This document shows positions 55,267 through 64,000 of a stretch of 64,000 bases of DNA, in pieces. Both the position numbers and the translations under genes were made by a program. The notes beneath the pieces were generated by a model, which was given only the letters and a program-made list of their open reading frames with translations, ran no database searches and was not told the DNA's origin. The stretch comes from Papio anubis (Eukaryota; Chordata; Mammalia; Primates; Cercopithecidae): positions 190,019,987-190,083,986 of the forward strand of contig NC_044977.1 of the NCBI RefSeq assembly GCF_008728515.1. The letters run 5' to 3'. The stretch's first letter is position 1. Each line of letters opens with the position of its first letter.

Positions 55267-55693
55267 GGCTGAGCGTGATGGCTCACGCCTGTAATCCCAG
55301 CACTTTGGGAGGCTGAGGAGGGTGAATCACTTGAGGTCAAGAGTTCAAGATCAGCCTGGCCAACATGGTAAAACCCTGTTTCTACTAAAAATACAAAAAT
55401 TAGCCTGGCTGGGTGGTGGGCACCTGTAATCCCAGCTACTCAGGAGGCTGAGGCAGGAGAATCACTGGAACTCAGGAGGCGGAGGTTGCAATGAGCTAAG
55501 ATCGAGCTGTTGCACTTCAGCCTGGGCAACAAGAGTGAGAAAAAAAGAAGGAAGGAAGAAAGGAAGGAGGGAAGGAAGGAGGGAAGGAAGGAAGGAAGGA
55601 AGGAAGGAAGGAAGGAAGGAAGGAAGGAAGGAAGGAAGGAAGGAAGGAAGGAAAGAAGGGAGGGAGGGAGGGAGGGAGGGAGGGAGGGACGGA
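55267..55693 (+). repeat. Alu whose tail became a (GGAA)n/(GGGA)n array
   Basis: Alu body 55267..55539, then GGAA/GGGA units to 55693. A 14-base target-site duplication lies at 55253..55266 and, with one mismatch, at 55694..55707, so the array lies inside the insertion and derives from its poly(A) tail. Confidence 0.95.
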
Positions 55694-55707
55694 GAAAACT
55701 GAAGCTA

Positions 55708-57170
55708 AAGCATACTTAATTGCCTTTGAGCAACCTTTGACATCACTTCAAATTATAAGAAACACTATGGGATATTGAACGTGTAGGCTAGGAATCTTTA
55801 AAATCCTCTTTGGCTTTAGTTATGACATCAAAGCACCTTGGCTGCCATCTTTGAAGTATGGTTGAAAGGTTGGTATTTTTCTTTTTCCCCTTATTTGAAA
55901 AACTTAAGTAACTGAAGATGTAATTTTGTAGACTCTGCTCCAAAAGAGCCATCGATAAACAATTCACGGGATGTCCACATGCCAGTGAGGTTACAAGCTG
56001 CTCTTGACTGTTTATGGATGTGAGATTTAACTCCTGAATTAGACTGGAAGTAAATTGAGTCATAGATTAATATTGAAGGAGGCTTGCATTTGCATATCTA
56101 AAAATTAGTATTTAAAGACAAACGTCTCATAAGGTTGTTCCAGCTGGGGTTCCCATTCCCTAAGTCTGTCTAACAACTTGATTTTAGTTTCACTTGGGAG
56201 TCTACTTTAGTCCTCTGTACATATTTGATATAAATGAAGATCGAATAGCAAACACTTTTTGCTTGGCTAACAGGCACATAAAGGCAGTTCTCCTTGCCAG
56301 ACCACCCAGTTTGGGGTTTTGCTGAGAAAACTCACAAACAAAGCTCAGTAAAGCTCAGGGCTCCCCAGACTGCCTAGAGTTCTGTTCTCCATCTTTTTCC
56401 TACCTCCTCCCAACACGAAACTCTTACAGAGCACCTACTGTGTGCTGTGTCTGTGGAAAGACGAATGAGACCCTGGGCTGTCACAAGTGTCTCCTGAAAT
56501 TGGGTGTAAATAATTAAAATAAAATAGGGGCCTGCTGAGGTGATTCAAGCAAAACAAGTGCTTCTTCTTTAAAAGGCTGAGGATTCCAGGTGGCTTGTAG
56601 GCAGTGCAGTTGGAGAACTAGAGGATAGGTTAGAAGAGGCTCCAGGGCTGGGTGTGATTGAAAGAGGGTGGGCAGAGCCATGCCAGGTCTGACTGGTTTC
56701 ATGTGCTAATGAGTCACAGTCAGCAATCAATCTTTATCCAGGAAGAGCTGCCTCTTTAAATCCCCCGGCAGGGACCAGGTGGAGCCAGAAGAACCTGACC
56801 TGGAGATGGGCCCTGTTCCAACCCACTGTGACCTTGGCAATGTCACCTGCCCTCATTTAAAAATGGGAGCGTGGGATCATATGGTTCCTCCAGCTTGAGA
56901 CCAGAGTCCTCTGAACTGCTGTCCCCAGATGCCTGCCTCTTGAATGGGGTCAGGCTGTGCATACATTGTGAGCTATGTAACCATGTATGCCAGACATTGC
57001 AGTTAGAAGTTGATGGTTATGTTCATGAATCACATGAATCACAGGTATACATGTTCTGTCCCAAGACACAGAACCCCTTTAAGCCTCTACAATTTACCCA
57101 CCCTTGTCCCCAGTCTCTGCCCAGTCCTGAGTCCTCCCTCTTTTGTCTCCTCCCTCACTGGTTCATGTTT
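55708..57170. other. Unrecognised intergenic stretch
   Basis: About 1.5 kb with no repeat or gene I can name; frames to 100 codons show no domain. Confidence 0.4.
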
Positions 57171-57172
57171 TA

Positions 57173-57245
57173 ATCATTCATTCATTCATTCATTCATTCA
57201 ACGAACACCTTTAGCACCTACTGTATACTAGGCACTATATGGGGC
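57173..57245. repeat. (ATTC)n with an L2/MIR-like tail
   Basis: ATTCATTC units 57175..57199 followed by GCACCTACTGTATACTAGGC. Confidence 0.75.
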
Positions 57246-57399
57246 ACCCTATTCCTGACCCCAGTCTGGGGCAAAGTTTCTAAGTGGAAAGGGAGAAAGA
57301 AAAGGCAGGCAGGGGTCCCAGAGACTGTGCCATCCCATGCTGTCAGGCCTGTCTAGGAATATGATGTTCAGCTACCACCCTGAACGTCATATTCTCCAG

Positions 57400-57705
57400 G
57401 CTGGGTGCGGTGGCTCACCGCCTGTAATCCCAGTACTTCGGGAGGCCGAAGCGGGCGGATCACTTGAGTTCAGGAGTTCTAGACCCACCCGGGCAACATG
57501 GGGAAACCCCATCTCTACAAAAATACAAAAAAAGTAGCTGGGCATGGTGGCACACACCTGTAGTCCCAGCTGCTTGGGAGGCTGAGGTGGGCAGATTGCT
57601 TGAGCTCAGGCTGCAGTGAGCCGAGATCACGCCACCGCACTCTAGCCTGGGTGACAGAGCGAGGCACTGTCTCAAAAAAAAAGAAAAAAGAAAAAGAAAA
57701 AAGAC
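57400..57705 (+). repeat. Alu, full length
   Basis: GGCTGGGTGCGGTGGCTCACC to an A/G-interrupted tail. Confidence 0.96.
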
Positions 57706-60030
57706 AGCTCTCCAGTTCTGGGGATAGGAAAGCCTATTCCACTATGTGTGGATCCCTCTGCAGCTGCCACCCGCTTTCTGGATTTTCTCCAGATTTCCTA
57801 GAGTAAGCAGTGAGGGGAGTTTCTGTACAGGAGTGTCCTGTCACATCTCAGGTTCAGCCTTTTGAGATTAAACCTGTGATTCCCCACCCCCTACATCTCC
57901 CCCTGCCCTGACTCACAGGAGTGCCCTCCCTTCTCTGTCCAGGTAAAGCATCTTCAGTCACTCTGGCCACCTTATACTCAAGTACATTTGGGTGCCTGGG
58001 GCCCTCTGAGGAGGGAAATGACCTCTGGAGTGGAAGGGCCAGTGTGGCCAGGACAAGTGGAGGCGGCACTGACTGACCTGATGAAGACTGAAGCCACAGC
58101 AGAAAGCTGCAGTGGGGTGGGGAGAAGGCTTGGGGTGCGTTGGAGGGAGGTCCCTGGCAGACCCGGACAGTAGCTGAGTGATCTGGGTTTCAGGATTCAG
58201 GTTACCTGACAGCGACAGGTAACCTGTTCTCCGCACCTCCAAGCACCTCCTGCCCCTCACTATGGCTCTCTGTACTTGCAATGAACTGGGAGAGGCAGTT
58301 CTGGAATCTAACCCGTGCTCCAGGGAGGTAAGACGAGCTCCCTGGGCCACAGACAGTGCAAGCCAGGCCCTCGCTTCTGCTGGGGTGAGGCGCTCCCACC
58401 ATCCCCAGCCTGTCCTGGAGAGTGACGCCTCCCTCTGGGGTGCTGGCCTTGGCCTTCAGTCCTTGGGGAGGCCACATCTTACCCACATTTTTCTTTGGCC
58501 TGAAGAGATTTCATGTCCATAATTAAGGGGGTGACGAAGGCAGGGAAAGGGAAAGTGGAACAGGGATCCCAGAGCCTCCCAAAGCTGTTACAGCCTCTGA
58601 ATGAAGGAAGAAGAAGACATGTCCCAGCCAGGGTGGGGAGAATTGTTCAAAGGTTAAAGGCAGAGATGAATTAAGGTGAGCTTGTAGCAGTGGGTGTGGA
58701 GAGAACGAGACTGATTTACAGTCTTTTGAGGGCAAAAAGTTAGACTCTTTTCTCTGTCTTCAAAGCCAGATCCCAGGGCTCAGCCTGAGAATCTCTGTCT
58801 GTCTCTCTCTCTCTCTGTCTCTCCACCCGCCCCCCTCCTCCAACCCTCCCTGCCCCATACTCCTTTCTCTCTCCTCCATTTGCCAAGCTTCTCAGGACCT
58901 GGCATTTACTTCTGCCAAGCTGTAGGTCTTCCTCCCCACTCCAGGAATTTCACAAATAAATCACTGAGAACAGAGCCTGCCTCACAGCAAACAGCACAGG
59001 GATTTCTGCTGAGCCTCTGTGGCCTCGGACCAGCTTCTGGGAAAGAGCCCCTGCCTGGCTACAGGCGCAAACACAGCCCTGCCTTTCACAAACACTCAGG
59101 GCGAGAAGCAGTAGGGAGAAACCCCAAGCCCCCAGGTGAAGGAGCTGCGCCCAGGCGCCCACGGTAAGGTCAGGCTGTGCCAGGGCCATGGCTCCCGTCC
59201 CTCCCCCCACCACCGGCTGAGCTGGGATCCAAGGCACAAGGCTTCTCCCCCAGGGGCCTGGCCACTCAACTCAGCGACCTTGACAAAGTTATGTTAGCCT
59301 CCCTAGACTTCCCTTTCCCTGTTTTTACATAGATCAGAGGTTTACGCTGCTTAATTCACAAAGAAACTACAAGGACAAAAACTGATTTGTTTTGAAGCAT
59401 TCTATCTTCCTGAGAGGAACGCAGGTTCTAGCAAACTCTTCGAACAGACACAGACACATATGTACACACATGCACGATATATTGACCTGTCCACACACTT
59501 ACACTGCACCCATTCATGGACTGGGCTGCAGCTCCCCTGATACAGGGACACTGATGCACTGCTGTGGCCCCTACTATGTGGTGCTTGGAGCAAAGCTAAT
59601 TCTTGATAAATATTCACCGAATGAGTGTACTTGACAATATGCACAGGCATCCTCTCCTTATGCCAGTCACTGTGCTCGGGGCTGGGGGACAGCCCTGCCC
59701 GCAAGGTGCTTATAGTCCAGGAGGGAGACTTGCACGTACACTCATACAGCCAATGTGGAGTATTAATGGGCACCAGGACAGAAAAGAAAGGAGAGGCCAG
59801 AGCAGCTCAGAGAGGGGAGAGCCCGGCTCTGTCCCATGGTTTGGGGGCTTGGGGGACACCTGGGGAGGATGTCAAGAGGAAATACCTCAGAGCACTGAAG
59901 GAAGAGGGAGACGAGGTGGCTGCAGATGTCCCCCAGCAGAGGGAACGCATACTCCAAAGCACGAAGCCCTGAAGTGACACAGTAGAGTCAGGAGACTACG
60001 AACTGCTTCTGGTGGTTGGACCGTAAAGAA
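57706..60030. other. Repeat-poor intergenic stretch
   Basis: 2.3 kb with no interspersed repeat recognised, apart from a (TCTG/TC)n run at 58795..58822. It contains the 11-bp inverted repeat at 58198..58226. Frames up to 130 codons on both strands have no domain and no promoter or poly(A) signal I can pair with them. Confidence 0.45.
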
Positions 60031-60035
60031 GCAGG

Positions 60036-60232
60036 CAGCATAGTGAGACCCCATCTCTACAATCAAATAAAAATAGCCGGGTATAGTGGCACATGCCTCC
60101 CACTAGTCCTAGCTATCCAGGAGGCTGAGGTGGGAAGATTGTTTGAGCCCAGGAGTTCAAGGCTGCCGTGAGCTAGGATCGTTCCCCTGCACCCCAGCCT
60201 GGGTGACAGAGCAAGACTTTGCCTCTAAAAAT
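60036..60232 (+). repeat. 5'-truncated, diverged Alu
   Basis: GTGAGACCCCATCTCTAC through GCAAGACTTTGCCTC. Confidence 0.9.
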
Positions 60233-60364
60233 AGTGGGAAGGGCAAGGCGGTGAGTTGTGGAGCCACAGGCTGGGTGAGGAGTGCTGAGTCTGCAGACCG
60301 TGCGTGCTTTCTTTCAACGATCCCTATCCTTCCCTCCAGCATTCCTCTTAGACTCTTAAAATAT

Positions 60365-60602
60365 GCAGCTTCAGTATCTTTTATCCTAAATGCTTGGGAC
60401 CAGAAGTGTTTTGGATTTCTCATTTTTTCAGACTTTGGAATATCTGCATTATGCTTACGGTTGATTATTTCTAATTCAAAAATCCGAAATCCAAAATGCT
60501 CCAATGATACTTCTTTTGAGAGTCATGTCAGTGCTAGAATGTTTTAGATTTTGGAGCATTTCAGATTTGAAATGTTTGGATTCGGGATACTCAACCTGTC
60601 AT
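60365..60602 (+). repeat. MER6-like Tigger (TcMar) DNA transposon fossil
   Basis: TTATCCTAAATGCTTGGGACC, CAGAAGTGTTTTGGATTTC, GGAGCATTTCAGATTTG and GGATACTCAACCTGT give both ends of a MER6-type element with a shortened middle. Confidence 0.8.
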
Positions 60603-60887
60603 AGTTTTACTTTTCTCTCTGCTGATTGAGAAACTAGATATGCATAGGAGAGCTTACAGACCTCTCCCAGCAACTCAGGGACAACCCACTTCTGACGTCG
60701 TTCTTCACACTGCAGTGCCTCAGTTGGAAAGCATTACTTAGGTGACCATATACTTTACTATGTAACTGGTTCACTTTAGGGAGTGAAAGAGGTTATTACC
60801 AATAATTAAACCCTGGGGAAAAAACAAGAACCACTATTCTGTGCAAACCAGGATATATGATCACTCTAGGTAAAGATATTGGGTTGA

Positions 60888-61216
60888 GGCCGGGCACAGT
60901 TGGCTCATGCCTGCAATCCCAGCACTTTGGGAGGCTGAGGCAGGAGGATCACTTGAGCCCAGGTGTTCAAGACCAGCCTGGGCAACATGGTAAAACCCTG
61001 TCTCCACAAAAAAATACAAATATTAGCCGAGTGTAGTGGTGTGTGCCTGTAGTCCCAGCTACTGGAGAAGTTGAGACAGGAGAATTGCTTGACCCCAGGA
61101 GGTTAAGGCTGCAGTGAGCGGTGATCATGCCACTGCATTCTAGCCTGGGCAACAGAGAAAGACTCTGCCTCAAAAAATAAAATAAAATAAAATAAAATAA
61201 AATAAAATAAAATAAA
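60888..61216 (+). repeat. Alu with (AAAAT)n tail
   Basis: GGCCGGGCACAGTTGGCTCATG to about ten AAAAT units at 61165..61216. Confidence 0.97.
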
Positions 61217-61765
61217 GGATTGTATAGAGGTAAGTGGTATCATCAGATTCACATTATTAGAATTGAGCTACCCCCACTCACCCTAACTTCTTCATAGAAC
61301 AGTGAGTGTAAGAGGACAGGATGGTTTGGATGGTCTCTGAGGCTCTTCCCAGCTTCAGCCTCTTCTGTAAATCTCTGTTTGGCAGGCATTTGAGCTGCAA
61401 GAAGGGTTGAATAAAATGTAACCTCAAGGAACTTTTGGGGGCAAACTGCAATTTAACCTAAACCGTGAAGATCCTTACCAATATCCTGTGTTTTTAGCTG
61501 AAACCCTATAAAAGTGCCCAAGAAAAACACTCCCAAGGAACCTCCGCTCATCCACCCAACCAGGAAGGGAAAGGCGATGCCCATGAAAACATTCCATTGA
61601 AATTAAAGCCCTGCTGCCACTCAGCCTCTCCCGCAAGTCCTAGTCCTTCCCTTCCTCTCTTTCTCCCTCCTCCCTTTCCTCCTCCTGACTCCAATAGCAA
61701 GCAGGTAGGGTGAGATTGGGTCCATAAAAGCATGTGAGCATTCAGTAGCTTTAGTTAGTGCCATC
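61217..61765. other. Unrecognised stretch with a TATAAAAG motif
   Basis: TATAAAAG at 61507..61514 is an ideal TATA match, but no gene follows it. No repeat recognised. Confidence 0.35.
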
Positions 61766-61769
61766 ATTT

Positions 61770-62110
61770 CAACTCCTGCAGCAACCCCCTCTCTCTTAAA
61801 TAAAATCCTTCATGGCTCTCTAGTGCCTTGAGAACTAAGCACAAACTCTTGAACCTCTATTTCAAGATCTTTTGCTTTGTCTCCATCTTGTTCCTTGTGC
61901 ACCCTTTCTTACAACTTAATTGGAATTCTTGCTAAACAAACTTTGCATATTCTCTCTAGGTGCTTACTCATGTTCTATCTACTCCTGACTTATCTAAATT
62001 GTGCCAATGAATTTCATCTCTCCATGAAGTTTGGCTTTTCTCCTTTCGGTCTTTTCTTCCAAGTTACTCAAACACGTATCTTTCAAGATACTGTACTTCT
62101 AAATAAAGGT
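61770..62110 (+). repeat. L2-like LINE fragment
   Basis: TTCATGGCTCTCTAGTGCC, TTGAGAACTAAGCACAAAC and AGATCTTTTGCTTTG follow L2 3' order. Confidence 0.55.
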
Positions 62111-62202
62111 AGAATTAATAGTGCTGGTATTTGTCTCTGAATTGTCTTGCTAAGGAACTGAATACTGGTGTGGCTTAAAGCACAGCCTTGTAAAGGGCAT
62201 CT

Positions 62203-62398
62203 GCATTAAGTTCAGCATCAATATAGTGAACTTCTGGGAGAGGGGGACCACCAGGTTGCCCTAGGAGAGGTGAATCTGCCTAGACTGGAAATGGAGCAGA
62301 TCAAAACACTCACGCTGATCAGTAGCGAGACTGTTCCTGTGAACAGCCACTGCACTCCAACCTGGGCAACATAGCAAGACTCCATCCCTTAAAAAAAA
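62203..62398 (+). pseudogene. 7SL (SRP) RNA pseudogene, 3' part only
   Basis: Begins at the internal GCA(T)TAAGTTC(A)GCATCAATAT segment of 7SL and continues through GGGGGACCACCAGGTTGCC, GCAGATCAAAACACTCACGC and GAACAGCCACTGCACTCC to a short A tail. The 5' Alu-domain third is missing, so this is a 5'-truncated retrocopy. Not functional. Confidence 0.9.
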
Positions 62399-63430
62399 TT
62401 AAGACCTTCTCTTCAAAAGACACTGCCTTGAGAATAAAAAACTTCAGAGAAAAAGAAAATAAATGGAGAAAATATTTGCAAATCACAAATCTGATAAGGG
62501 AATTGTATCCAGATTATATGAAGAATTTTCAAACTCAATAATAAAAAAAGCAAACCAATTAAAAAATGGACAACACATTTCAATAGACCCTTCATCCCTA
62601 AATAATATGATGGTACATAAGCACAGGAAAGGTGTATACCATGGGTCATTTTGGAAACTGCAATTGAAATCACGAGATACGAACCCAGCACACACACACC
62701 AGACTGTTTAAAACTGAAAAGACTAACAATGCCAAGCATCGGCAAAAATGTGAAGTAACTAGAACTCTCACACACTGCCGGTCGGAATATAAAATGGTAC
62801 AAACTATTGCAAAAAATGATTTCTGAAGAAGTTAAACATATGCCTAACATATGATCCAGCCACTTCATTCACAGGTACTTACCCAAGAGAACTGAAAGCA
62901 TATGTCGATACAAAAGACCTGTACATAAAATATTCAAGGCAGCTTTATTTGTAACAGTCAAAAACTGGAAACGGTACAAATGCCTATGAATAAGTGAATG
63001 GATGAACAAAGGGTGATAGGTCCATCCGATGGGTTACTATTTAGGAATACAATGAAATAAACTATTGACACATGCAACAACATGAATGGATCTCAAGATG
63101 ATTATGCTGAGTAAAAAAAGCCAGAAAAAGAAGAATATGTCCTCTATGATTCCGTTCATTTACAATTCTCCAAAATGCAGACTAATCTACAATGACATAA
63201 GCCAAATTACTTGTTGCCTAGAGACTGGGGGAGGGAAGATAGGGTGCCAGAGTGGCAGAAAGGATCCTAAAGGGATGTGAGGAAACTTTTGAGGGAAGGG
63301 ATACATCTACTATTTGATCGTGGTGATGGTTTTACAGTTGTACACATATGCCAAACTTACCACTTGCACACTTTTTGTGCAGTTTATTTCATGCCAATCA
63401 CACCTCAACAAAATTTAATGTTAAAAAATA
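62399..63430 (+). repeat. Old L1 ORF2 end and 3'UTR
   Basis: AGACACTGCCTTGAGAATAA, GGGAATTGTATCCAGATTAT, AATGGACAACACATTTCAAT, CACACTGCCGGTCGGAATAT, CAACAACATGAATGGATCTC and TTTATTTCATGCCAATCACACC run in L1 order. Many stops and frameshifts; the short open frames on both strands are relics. Confidence 0.9.
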
Positions 63431-64000
63431 GATGTAGTATGTCATCTAGGAGCTCAGAGTCGTGGTCTCGCTGAAGAGACGCTACTCATAGAGAAGGGTT
63501 TTTGTCTGCATGTTTGTTTTGTTTTAACATCATCTAGCCCAGCATTGCCCACAATCATCACTCAGCATCCGGCCCGACTAACTCACAAGGCACTGCTATC
63601 CCTACAAAGTGTCCACACCTGCTATTTGATCATCTGGGTGAGAGGAGGGAGTCAGTATCTATCTAAGTCGGATTTCCTGAGGCTTGTATCAATTGCTTCT
63701 GAACTGCAAGTGGCCCCATGGGGTAGAATTGAAAGACTGGTCCACAGGACCTTCGAGCTAGAAGGGCCCTAGGGGTCTTCTGGTTCCCACCTCCATCCAG
63801 TGCAGCATTTAATCCACTGTGCCTTGGAGTAATCACCATCTAGTCTCTGACAACGTCTCCTGGGAAACTCCTAGTGTTCACCAAAAGTCAAGAAACTAGC
63901 TGCATTCCAATGGGAAGAAGCCAGGGTAGGACAAGAGGAAGTAAGAGAGCTGTCCCTGAAACCCACCAGGATCTTTATCCCTCCTTTCGATGTGGTTCCT
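63431..64000. other. Right edge, mostly unrecognised
   Basis: GAAGGGCCCTAGGGGTCTTC at about 63761 is faintly MIR-like. No gene recognised. Confidence 0.3.

Noticed and set aside
55540..55693. Regular repeats as a possible CRISPR or satellite array
   Set aside because: Simple 4-base units without spacers, inside an Alu insertion in a primate genome.
61507..61514. TATAAAAG as a promoter
   Set aside because: No gene, exon or initiator-supported transcript can be placed downstream.

Overview
The window looks like nuclear DNA of a primate, human or a close catarrhine relative. It is saturated with Alu elements (about 28 copies or fragments) and also carries L1, L2, MIR, MaLR LTRs, fossil DNA transposons and two 7SL retrocopies. 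It contains one protein-coding gene I can support, HES1, in four exons on the + strand (CDS 34057..35917, spliced 280 codons). From that gene I infer the region corresponds to human 3q29. I cannot tell human from another ape or Old World monkey by reading alone.

Layout. 1..31600 is intergenic: L2/MIR fossils, MaLR LTRs with Alus inside them, a recent 0.6-kb local duplication (3855..4467 copied to 6241..6842), an inverted (twin-primed) L1 end near 24250, and microsatellites. 31640..32900 is a strong CpG island about 1 kb upstream of HES1. 33600..33815 is the HES1 core promoter: three CCAAT boxes (two in a perfect 14-bp inverted repeat), a head-to-head RBPJ paired site, N-boxes and a TATA box. 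33815..36290 is the HES1 transcription unit. 36290..38560 is repeat-poor flank, followed by a second CpG island at 38560..39640. 40000..64000 is intergenic again: Alus, L2, MIR, a full-length 7SL retrocopy (43159..43498), a 0.65-kb purine-strand array (52980..53625), a (GGAA)n array that can be shown to be an expanded Alu tail (55540..55693), a 3' 7SL fragment and an old L1 at the right edge.

How it works together. HES1 is a bHLH-Orange-WRPW repressor and the classic direct output of Notch. The promoter architecture read here (paired RBPJ sites overlapping a HES-type N-box) matches the known feed-forward and negative-autoregulation circuit. The 3'UTR carries a miR-9-type seed match and a Pumilio element, consistent with a short-lived mRNA. 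The rest of the window has no convincing second gene. Its likely interest is regulatory: additional RBPJ consensus sites at 15015, 20053, 34860 and 38896, and two flanking CpG islands. I found no wholly new biological system. The strongest unusual structures are the local duplication with uneven divergence, the symmetric CCAAT inverted repeat in the HES1 promoter, and the Alu-tail origin of a GGAA array.
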